Assembly: GCF_029867415.1 (NCBI RefSeq)
Contig: NC_081186.1
Span: forward strand, 30,383,915-30,447,914
Length of the DNA: 64,000 nt
Direction: 5' to 3'
Source: Vicia villosa
Lineage: Eukaryota > Streptophyta > Magnoliopsida > Fabales > Fabaceae
Shown: one piece after another, positions 11,097 through 20,672 of the stretch
How the letters are laid out: each line of letters opens with the position of its first letter
How positions within the stretch are numbered: the stretch's first letter is position 1
Program-made: the position numbers and the translations under genes
The notes under the pieces: model-generated
What the model saw: only the letters and a program-made list of their open reading frames with translations
The model's database searches: none
Told to the model about the DNA's origin: nothing

Positions 11097-14000
11097 TGAG
11101 CAACTCATTCTTTTATTTCTTTGGATTGTGCTGAGAGGTTAAATCTTGAAATATCTGACATAAATGGAAGTATGGTTATTGACACTCATGCGTCGGGTTC
11201 AGTAACTACTTCGTCTGCATGCCTGAATTGTCCGGTCGACATTTTTGGTAGAGAATTCGGGATGGACTTAGTGTGCCTTCTGTTGAAGCAACTCGATGTA
11301 ATCCTGGGAATGAACTGGTTGGAATTCAACCGTGTTCATATCAACTGTTTTGCGAATACGGTAATTTTTCCAGAAGAGGTTAGTTTTGATAGTCTGGAAA
11401 TGACAGCTAGGCAAGTGAATGAGGCTATCAGGGATGGTGCAACCGTGTTTATGTTGTTCGCATTGATGGATGTGAAAGAAAAAGTGGCGGGTAGCGAGTT
11501 ACCTGTGGTATGTGAATTTCCAGAAGTTTTTCCAGAAGAAGTGAACGAATTGCCACCGGAAAGAGAAGTGGAGTTTTCTATTGATTTGGTTTCGGGAACT
11601 AGTCCAGTGTCGATGGCACCGTATCGTATGTCGCCGTCTGAATTGGCTGAACTCAAGAAGCAGTTAGAGGAATTGCTTGAGAAGAAATTTATTCGTCCTA
11701 GTGTTTCGCCTTGGGGTGCGCCTGTGTTGCTGGTAAAGAAGAAAGAGGGTTCAATGAGGCTGTGTGTGGATTACAGACAATTGAACAAGGTTACTATCAA
11801 AAATCGGTATCCATTGCCGAGGATTGATGAATTGATGGACCAGTTGGTTGGAGCACGTGTGTTTAGTAAGATTGATCTGAGGTCTGGGTATCATCAGATA
11901 CGTGTGAAAGATGACGATATTCAGAAGACTGCTTTTAGAACGAGGTATGGATATTATGAGTATTCTGTGATGCCGTTTGGAGTTACTAATGCACCTGGTG
12001 TTTTTATGGAGTATATGAACAGGATCTTCCATCCGTATCTCGACATGTTCGTAGTAGTATTTATAGATGACATCCTGATATATTCTAAGAATGAAGAAGA
12101 ACATGCGGAGCATCTCAGAACGGTATTGGGACTGTTAAAAGAGAAGCAACTTTTTGCCAAACTATCGAAGTGTGAATTCTGGTTAGAGGAAGTCAGTTTT
12201 CTTGGGCATGTGATTTCTAAGAATGGTATTGCTGTTGACCCTACAAAGATAGAAGTTGTGTCTCAGTGGGAAGCCCCGAAGTCAGTGTCGGAGATTCGTA
12301 GTTTTCTTGGTCTTGCGGGTTACTACAGAAAGTTCATTGAAGGATTTTCAAAGTTAGCATTGCCGTTACCTAAACTAACTATGAAGGGACAAGCTTTTAT
12401 TTGGGATGCCAAGTGTGAAGAAGGATTCCAAGAGCTGAAGAGGAGGTTGACTAGTGCTCCTATTTTGATTTTGCCAAATCCGACAGAATCATTTGTGGTT
12501 TATTGTGATGCGTCACTGATGGGTCTAGGCAGTGTATTGATGCAGAATCAACAAGTAGTCGCTTATGCGTCGAGACAACTCAAAGTGCATGAAAGGAATT
12601 ATCCGACTCATGATTTAGAGTTAGCAGCTGTAGTTTTTGTTTTGAAGTTGTGGCGGAACTATTTGTATGGTTCGAGATTTGAGGTATTCAGTGATCATAA
12701 GAGTCTGAAGTATCTCTTCGATCAGAAAGAGTTGAATATGAGGCAGAGGAGGTGGTTTGAATTCCTTAAAGATTATGATTTTGGTTTGAATTACCATCCT
12801 GGTAAGGCAAACGTCGTGGTTGATGCATTGAGTAGGAAGACCTTGCATATGTCTATGCTAATGGTGAAGGAATTGGATTTGATTGAACAATTCAGAGACT
12901 TGAGTTTAGTGTGTGAAGGTACTCCTACTAGTGTCAAATTGGGTATGCTGAAGCTGACTAGTGGTATTCTTGAAGAAATCAGAGAAGGTCAGAAAGCTGA
13001 TGTTGGATTGATTGATAAGTTGACTTTGATCAATCAAGGCAAGAGTGGTGAATTCAGAGTCGACGAGAATGGTATACTGAGGTTTGGTGACCGAGTTTGT
13101 GTTCCTGATATTGATGAACTCCGGAAGCGTATTTTGGAAGAAGGACACCGTAGTGGATTGAGCATTCATCCTGGTGCTACCAAGATGTACCATGATTTGA
13201 AAAAGTTGTTTTGGTGGCCTGGAATGAAGAAGGAAGTTGTTGAGTTTGTGTATTCTTGTTTGACTTGCCAGAAGTCAAAGATTGAGCATCAAAAACCATC
13301 TGGGTTGATGCAACCGATGTTTATTCCTGAGTGGAAATGGGATAGCATATCAATGGATTTTGTGTCGGGTTTGCCGAGAGAACTGTCAGAAATTGTGAAA
13401 CTATCTGGGTCGTGGTGGACAGGTTGACGAAGTCTGCCCATTTTATACCAGTGAGAATGGATTATCCGATGGAGAAGCTAGCTCAGTTGTATATTGAGAA
13501 GATAGTTAGTCTACACGTTATTCCTTCAAGTATCGTGTCAGACAGAGATCAGAGGTTTACGTCTAAATTTTGGGAAGGTTTGCAGAAAGCTTTGGGTACT
13601 AAGCTGAGATTGAGTTCTGCTTATCATCCGCAGACGGATGGACTGACTGAGAGGACGATTCAGTCGCTAGAGGATTTGTTGCGTGCTTGTGTGTTAGAAA
13701 AAGGAGGTACTTGGGATAGTTATCTGCCTTTGATTGAGTTTACCTACAACAACAGTTATCATTTGAGTATCGGTATGGCTCCGTTTGAGGCTTTGTATGG
13801 TAGGAGGTGTAGGACGCAGTTGTGTTGGTACGAATCTGGTGAGAGTGCTGTGATTGGTCTAGAAATTGTACAACAGACTACGAAGAAGATTAAGATGATT
13901 CAGGAGAAGATGAAAGCTTCTTAGAGTTGTCAGAAGAGTTATCATGACAAGAGGAGGAAAACCCTTGAGTTTCAAGAGGGAGACCATGTGTTTATGAGAG

Positions 14001-14395
14001 TTACTCCTATGACAGGTATTGGTCGGGCATTGAAGTCAAAGAAGTTGACTCCGCGTTTTATTGGACCGTTCCAGATTTCTGAAAGAGTGGGAGAAGTGGC
14101 ATATCGTGTCGCTTTACTGTCGATGCTTGCAAACTTGCATGATGTGTTTCATGTGTCTCAGTTGAGGAAATACATTTCAGATCCGTCTCATGTGATCCAA
14201 GTAGATGATGTACAGGTGAAAGACAATTTGACAATTGAGACTTTACCTGTAAGGATTTAGGATCGAAGACTGAAGAAATTGCGTGGGAAGGAAATAGCTT
14301 TAGTCCGAGTAGTTTGGGGAGGGCCAGCTGAAGGAAATGTTACTTGGGAGCTAGAGAGTCAGATGAAAGACTCTTATCCAGAACTTTTTACCTGA
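11097..14395 (+). pseudogene. Protease, reverse transcriptase, RNase H, integrase and chromodomain of the Tekay-like element
   Basis: It is in the same frame as gag, separated only by the TGA at 11097-11099. Domains in order: rest of the aspartic protease; reverse transcriptase ([13 protein letters not shown] near 12050-12090, with the FIDD catalytic motif); RNase H ([17 protein letters not shown] and following, 12495-12830); integrase with an HHCC zinc region (about 13165-13275) and catalytic region (SDRDQRF near 13537, LTERTIQSLEDLL near 13645); and a chromodomain-like end (VTWELESQMKDSYPELF, stop 14393-14395). Breaks: the TGA in the protease, a GA dinucleotide gain near 13376-13381 that shifts frame inside the integrase, a TAG at 13922-13924 and a TAG at 14258-14260. 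The element cannot make a full polyprotein. Chromodomains steer such elements toward marked chromatin. Confidence 0.9.
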
Positions 14396-14424
14396 GGTAT
14401 GTTTTCGAGGACGAAAACTCTTTT

Positions 14425-14437
14425 AGTGGGGGAGAGT
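14425..14437 (+). other. Polypurine tract of the Tekay-like element
   Basis: AGTGGGGGAGAGT lies directly before the 3' LTR. The upstream motif TTTTCGAGGACGAAAA (14403-14418) is shared with the non-coding element at 47989-48030 (reverse strand). Confidence 0.9.
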
Positions 14438-15578
14438 TGTAACACCCGTATAATTTTAATATTAATTTAATTGGAATATTGAATTAATAATTAGAATTAT
14501 AGGGATTTTGTGAAAATAATTAATAAATAATGGTTTATGGCATTTGGGCCGTATGAGGAAATAGTAAAGATGGGGGTGTGGTTTAGTAAAACTTTCACTA
14601 ATCTCAATATTATTATTTTTCATAAAATAATTGGGAATTGGGAAGAAAGAACGTGAAAGAACAGAAGTTGGAACGAGGAACGTGACGGAGAACTGTAGAG
14701 GGAGAGACCAAGAACCAAGAATTTTACCCGAGGTAAGGGGAGACTCTCCGTTTAATCTCTTTTATCGTTTTATAGGTGATAGTATGGATTAGGAGTATGG
14801 TTGGATCCATTGATTCTATATTCTGAATTGTTGTTTGTGTTCATCATTGAAATTTGGACTGTTTATCCCTAATAACTGATAGATTTAGGATATGATGAAT
14901 GAAATTGATTATGGAATCATATACTGTGGTTGTGGATGAATTCGTATGCTGTTTAGATGTGAATTTTCTGGTTTTTTGACTCAAAATCGTGGACTGGTAT
15001 GAGTAAAAACGAATGGGTTTTGGACTGTTACGAAGTTGCAGGTTCTGGACAAATTTTTCTGGTGTTTCGCGTATGAAACAGTGCCATACGCGTATGGGAT
15101 GAGGTCATACGCGTATGAGGGACATTCCCCAAGGGCTATACGCGTATGATACGCAGCTGCCCTTTCCCAAAGTACCTTGTGCTGGTGAATTGCGTATGAG
15201 AGCGTATGAGGATGCTCATACGCGTATGGAATTTTTTAAAAGAGGAAGTTGATCTGATGATACGCGTATGGCAAGGCTGATACGCGTATGAGGTTGTTTT
15301 TAGGCCATTTTTGACTCTGAGGAAATCCGTATGATACGCGTATGAGTGATGATGATACGCGTATGGACGCGTATGGACTTGATGATACGCGTATGGCTTC
15401 TGTATGTGAAATTTCTGTTTTGTGATTTTTCTGGAAAGTTCAATGATGTGTAACTTTCGATCTGTAGGCCTATTTTGTATGCTGTTTGAGACTGTGTAAA
15501 CCCTGTGATGTGATTCTGTGGTTTACTGATGATTGATTGTATTGAATGATGTTAATGTATATATGAACATGCTTAGTA

Positions 15579-15613
<35 letters not shown>

Positions 15614-16411
15614 ATGAGTATAGATGATGCTACTCATAGAATGGTAATGATGAAAGTATGTTATATATATGTTTGCATGCATTCATAGTCATTTGATGAG
15701 GGCTGTATCTTAATGATGAGAGGATACATTGAAGGGCAAGATTCCCATTGTGTGGAATCTGTGCTGGCAGGGCCGTATCTGGATGATGATAGATCGGTCG
15801 GTGGATGATTTTCACTGGTGATGTTGGTACCACATGCATAGTGTCAGTTTCATACATGTGCATGACTTGTTTCAATATGATGATATATGTTATATGACGA
15901 CTTGTCTGTTTATTTGTGGATGTGTGAATGATGATTTGTTTGAAAATGAAACAATTGGGTGAATGATATAACTATGATATGTTATTATTTATGATGCAAT
16001 AACATTGGTTAACTGTGATGAGACTCACCCTTACTTGTTGTCATTTTCAGATTGAGGATAGCGGCGTGACTTGGTGAGGATTAGCTCATAAGTCGGTTAT
16101 TAGTTATCGAGTCGGTGTCATGCTCTGGTAGTTGTAACACTGGGAACGCGTTGTTTTGGAGTTTTGGATTATAACTCTATTTTGTTTTGTTATATGAAGT
16201 CTTATACATTAAATGATGAATGTTGACTTGATGAATTAATTCCGCTGTGCAAAACATGACTTTGGTTAATGAGTTATAATTTCAGACGTTTCAGTGAATG
16301 CATGACATGTACCAATGTGATTTTCTTTACTTATGAATTGTGACACCTCTTGCATGCTTACTCTGATTTAATAATTGTTTAATTGCCGCGGGTTATTAGA
16401 GGGGTGTTACA
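14438..16411 (+). repeat. 3' LTR of the Tekay-like element (1974 bp)
   Basis: It starts TGTAACACCC and ends GGGGTGTTACA. Nine copies of the palindrome-containing ATACGCGTATG lie within 15084-15395, and a (GAT)n run lies at 15579-15612. The expected 5 bp target-site duplication next to it is TAGAA (16412-16416). Its partner would lie outside the window because the 5' LTR is interrupted. Confidence 0.93.
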
Positions 16412-16653
16412 TAGAAAGCATGTCAGAACTTCTGGAGAACCATAGTAAAATAAGAATCAAATACAAGAAACTTAAAAACAATCTTGTAGTTGAAACACAT
16501 AAACTTAAAGCAGAGAATTATGATCTTAAAGAAAACAATCTGAAACTTATAGAGGAATTGAAAATTCAAAAGATTTCTAAGTCAGATATTGCTTCAAGTT
16601 CTAAAGATATTCTAAAAGAATATGACTCTGGTTTTCAAAGATTTCTCGCTTAA
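16412..16653 (+). pseudogene. Copia B gag C-terminal remnant
   Basis: An open frame of about 75 residues runs from the junction with the Tekay LTR to a stop at 16651-16653. It is lysine, glutamate and leucine rich with a heptad-like pattern (KNNLVVETHKLKAENYDLKE), as in the coiled-coil part of Maximus/SIRE gag. The following 16654-16947 is degenerate and has no readable zinc knuckle. The 5' portion was displaced by the Tekay insertion. Confidence 0.6.
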
Positions 16654-16947
16654 AGTATAAACAGAAGCAAGATGGCTTCTATGATATGTGGTGTAAGTAG
16701 AAATAATAGAACATAATTGGTTATGAGACACCTAAGGGAAAAGAACTATATCAACCTAAATCGGTTGATGAAATGAATATTATATATAAACCCTTGCACA
16801 CAAAATTTAATTCTGGTCACACTCATGACATAAAATATACATAATATTCTGATAACTCCTATGCTAAACCTAAGTTCAAATAGAACTTTAGGCACACTAA
16901 CACCAAAGGACCCAAAAAGATATGGGTACCTAAGGAGAAAATGATCT

Positions 16948-17721
16948 ATGTTGCAGATGTCCTTAGCAGTGAAGTTGAAACACCAGTCATGGTACCTGGA
17001 CTCTGGATGCTCGCGTCACATGACGGGAAGAAAGTATATGTTCCAAAGCTTGGAACTTAAATCTGGAGGAGATGTTAGATTTGGAGGGAACCAAAAGGGA
17101 AAGATTATTGGTCCAGGAACTATCGGTAACGATAACTCTCCCTATATAACTAATGTTTTACTAGTAGAAGGATTAACGCATAACTTATTATCCATAAGTC
17201 AATTAAGTGACAACGGCTATGACATAATCTTTTATCAAAAGTCTTGTAAGGCTGTTAGTCAGAAAGATGGATTAATCCTCTTTACTGGTAAGAGAAAGAA
17301 CAACATTTATAAGATTGATCTTTTTGAACTTAAATCTCATAAAGTAACTTGTCTTTTGTCTGTTAACGATGAGCAATGGGTTTGGCACAGAAGATTGGGA
17401 CATGTTAGCTTAAGGAGATTATCTCAACTTAACAAACTCAATTTGGTTAGAGGACTCCCTAATCTAAAGTTCAACTCAGATGCTCTTTGTGAAGCATGTC
17501 AGAAGGGAAAGTTTTCAAAAACCTCTTTTAAACCTAAAAATGTTGTTTCTTCCTCTAGACCATTAGAACTTCTGCATATTGATTTATTTGGTCCAGTGAA
17601 AACTACATCAATAAGAGGCAAGAGGTACGGTTTGGTTATTGTTTGTGACTACAGTAGATGGACATGGGTAAAATTCTTAAAACAAAAAGATGAGTCACAT
17701 TATGTGTTCTTTGACTTCTGA
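16948..17721 (+). pseudogene. Copia B protease, GAG-pre-integrase and integrase N-terminal part
   Basis: The protease motif is WYLDSGCSRHMTG (16985-17025), where the catalytic Asp-Ser-Gly is intact. A GAG-pre-integrase/zinc region follows (WHRRLGHVSLRRL near 17382, then CEACQKGKF near 17491), and then the start of the integrase core with the first catalytic aspartate in LLHIDLFGPV (about 17567-17596). The frame ends at TGA 17719-17721 just after VFFDF, where homology continues in another frame. The protease cuts the polyprotein and the integrase inserts the DNA copy. The whole is one former pol polyprotein in several pieces. Confidence 0.85.
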
Positions 17722-18720
17722 AACCAAGTTTAAAATTAAAAAGAGCTTAAAATCATAAAGGTTAGAAGTGATCATGGAGGAGAATTTGAGAACCATCTCT
17801 TTGAGAAATTCTTTAAAGATAATGGAATCTCTCATGATTTCTCCTGTTCAAGAACTCTTTAACAAAATGGCGTTGTAGAACGTAAGAACAGAACATTACA
17901 AGAAATGGCCAGGACCATGATCAATGAAACCAATATGGCTAAACACTTCTAGGCAGAAGCAATAAACACAACATGCTATATTCAAAATAGGATCTCCATA
18001 AGACCTATTCTTGAAAAGACTCCCTATGAATTGTGGAAGAATAGAAAACCCAACATTTCTTATTTTCATCCATTTGGGTGTACTTGTTATATTCTAAATA
18101 TTAAAGAACATCTGAACAAGTTTGATTCTAAAGCACAAAAATGTTTCCTACTGGGATACTCTGAACACTCAAAAGGTTATAGAGTATACAATACAAAAAA
18201 ATTGATTTTTGAAGAATCAATCAATATTAGATTTGATGATAAGCTTGGCCATCAAAAGCCAAAGAAAACTGAAAATTTTGCAGATATGGAAGTACAACTC
18301 ACAAATTCTGAAGATTCAGAAGCTAGAGAGACCACAGAAGTGCCTCCAATCACATCAACTATGGAGAACTTAAGAATTTCTGAAGAACCCTCTCTTAGAA
18401 GATCTTCGAGACTCACTTCACATCATCCAAAAGATTTTATACTTGGAAATAAAGATGACCCCATCAGAACTAGATCATTTCTCAAGAACAACAAAAATTT
18501 ACAATTTGGATTAGTTTCCATGATTGAGCCAACTTCAATTGATGGAGCTCTTCAAGATAGAGATTGGATTATTGTTATGCAAGAAGAACGAAATCAATTT
18601 AACATAAATGATGTATGGGATCTAGTTCCAAGGCCTAAAGGATTCAATATGATTGGAACAAAGTTGGTATTCAGAAACAAACTGAATTTGCAAGGTGAAG
18701 TCGTCAGCAACAAAGCATGA
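17722..18720 (+). pseudogene. Copia B integrase C-terminal part and RT start
   Basis: After the frame change the integrase core continues with VRSDHGGEFENHL (second aspartate, about 17761-17800) and NGVVERKNRTL (catalytic glutamate, about 17871). In-frame stops are a TAA just before QNGVVERK and a TAG after AKHF. From 18031 to 18720 the frame is open: it covers the integrase tail (PFGCTCYILN, FLLGYSEHSKGYRVYN), a variable linker, and the beginning of the copia reverse transcriptase (WDLVPRPKG). It stops at TGA 18718-18720, right after a residue run that normally continues into the RT. Confidence 0.85.
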
Positions 18721-19728
18721 CTGGTTGCACAAGGATATAGTCAACAGGAAGGTATTGACTATAATGAAACCTTTACCCCAGTCGCCAGATGATATTATTT
18801 TTGGAACTTCTAATATCTCTCTTGGAAAAGAATTTGTTGAATATATGCAAGTAGAATTTGAAATGAGCATGATGGGAGAACTTAAATTCTTACCGGGAAA
18901 TCAAATTAATCAAACTTCTAAAGGAACTTACATACATCAAACAAAGTATGTCAAGGAACTTTTGAAGAAATTCCAGTTATCAGAAAGTATAGAAGCAAAA
19001 ACTCCAATGCATCCTACTTGTATTCTAGGAAAAGATGAGATAAGTAAGAAAGTAGATCATAAGATTTACAGAGGCATGATTGGTTCCTTACTTTATCTGA
19101 CTGCATCTAGACCAGATATTCTATTTAGTGTATGTTTATGTGCAAGATTCCAATCAGATCCTAGAGAATCTCACTTGACTGTTGTCAAGAGAATTCTGAG
19201 GTATCTGAAAGGTACTACTAATATGGGATTGTGTTATAGAAAATCAAAAGATTTCAATTTAGTAGGTTATTGGATGCTGACTTTGCTGGAGACAAAATAG
19301 AATGTAAAAGTACAGCTGGAAGCTGTCAGTTTCTAGGAAATAATCTGATCTATTGGTATAGAAAAAAGCAAGCCACAATTGCACTATCAACTACTGAAGC
19401 AGAATACGTAGCTGCTGCAGGTTGTAGCACTCAGATGCTTTGGATGAAAAGTCAGTTAGAAGATTATCACATCTATGAGCGTAAGATTCCAATTTTCAGT
19501 GATAATACTTCTACTATATGTATTTCTAAAAATCCTATTCTACACTCCAAAGCTAAACACATAGAAATTAAGCATCACTTCATTAGGGACTATATTCAGA
19601 AAGGGATATTAAGTTTAAATTTCATTGATACATACCATCAATGGGATGATATCTTCACAAAACCGCTTTCTGAAGATAGATTCAAATTCATTCTAAAGAA
19701 TATTAGTATGGAGTTGTGTCCAGAATGA
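18721..19728 (+). pseudogene. Copia B reverse transcriptase (core deleted) and RNase H
   Basis: After FTPVAR (to about 18789) the reading jumps directly to DDIIFGTSN, so the segment that normally carries the fingers and palm, including the YV of YVDD, is missing. By comparison with the family this is about 110-120 residues. The RT end and connection follow (YRGMIGSLLYLTASRPDI, near 19066). A frame change at about 19262-19275 separates the RNase H: DADFAGDKIECKSTAG, ALSTTEAEYVAAAG and FSDNTSTICISKNP. It ends at TGA 19726-19728. Reverse transcriptase activity is impossible in this copy. Confidence 0.88.
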
Positions 19729-20238
19729 AGTTATGTTCAAATATCTAATGTAATTTCAAAACATTTGGTTGATTAAAAATGAACTATTTGATTTACAACT
19801 TCTCAGAAGTTTAAACAAAATCATCTAGAAATATCTGACCTACTTGGTTCATAAGCTTATTTTCTAAGTTGATTTAGAAGTTCATTAGAATAAAACTGCT
19901 AGTTCACGTCAACCTGAGAATTTGAACACGTGTTCACTCTCTGAAAGGTCGCGTGTGCAAAGCTATTGAGGCACGAGTCATTGGTAACTATTGTGTTAAT
20001 TTCTCTACATTATCCCTAATTTAATTAATTATGACTCTACTATCCATTGGTTATCTAAATATTTTCTCTTCATTCCATAATGCATGCGGATCTTTGCACT
20101 GATTTCTTCTGGCTATACGTTTTCACTTTGTTTCTCCTCATACTTATATAAAACCGCTCCTTTGTCAAAAATCCAATCAAGTCTTAAACCTAATCTGTGT
20201 CAAAATTCTACTCTAAGCTGAACCTTCATCTTTTCTTC

Positions 20239-20672
20239 ATGACTTCCCAAACAACCCTCGCCGTCCTCAAAACAATGATCACTTCATTGCTCGTATCTAC
20301 AGACCAGGCTGGAGATAGTGTATGGGGATGCTTCTTGGTCCTATCTACACTAATATGGTGAAAGACTTCTGGAACCAAGCTTCTGTCAGTGATGACAATC
20401 TGAGCATCGCTTCCTCCATTTATGGAATTCCATTCACTATCTCTGAAACATTTATTGTTGCGGCCATTAGGTGTCCCTCTCATCAAATCGGTGTAAGTCT
20501 AACATCTTTCGATCACTCGAATGCCTCTAATACTCCAAATGATCTAAGAAAATGTGTCCGTTAAATTATGAACAATCCTTCCCGCCTTGCTCCCACACAC
20601 ATGATTTGGTTTAGTCTTATTATCTCTAACTTTCTGCCACGAGGAAAATTTCACAATATCTTACACTCTAGG
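20239..20672 (+). pseudogene. Copia B env-like third ORF, first half
   Basis: An ATG at 20239 opens a short frame (MTSQTTLAVL). The homologous reading continues in the frame at about 20322-20564 (TNMVKDFWNQASVSDDN, SIYGIPFTISETFIVAAI), then shifts again (THMIWFSLIISNFLPRG) up to the solo LTR at 20673. The position after pol and the sequence style match the env-like ORF of Maximus/SIRE elements. I see no signal peptide or membrane segment, so 'env-like' is a positional family label and not evidence of an envelope. Confidence 0.6.

Larger units (their letters stand above)
8784..16411 (+). mobile_element. Tekay-like Ty3/gypsy chromovirus
   Basis: This LTR retrotransposon runs from a truncated 5' LTR (8784-9894) through an initiator-tRNA-Met primer site, gag, pol and a polypurine tract to a full 3' LTR (14438-16411). 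The LTR is bounded by TGTAACACCC and GGGGTGTTACA. The pol order protease, reverse transcriptase, RNase H, integrase identifies Ty3/gypsy, and the chromodomain-like tail points to the chromovirus branch, Tekay type. The missing 848 bp of the 5' LTR are best explained by Ogre A having inserted in it. On the right it abuts the gag gene of copia B at 16412, so it inserted into that element. The LTR copies differ at about a dozen positions over 1.1 kb plus a GAT-repeat length change, so the insertion is fairly recent. Confidence 0.88.

Noticed and set aside
10020..13193. Several minus-strand ORFs of 60-120 codons across the Tekay genes
   Set aside because: They are antisense shadows of gag-pol.
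16900..17060. Alternative frame giving a different readable peptide across the copia B protease
   Set aside because: The other frame carries the catalytic DSGCSRHMTG motif and continues into the integrase, so this one is a shadow.
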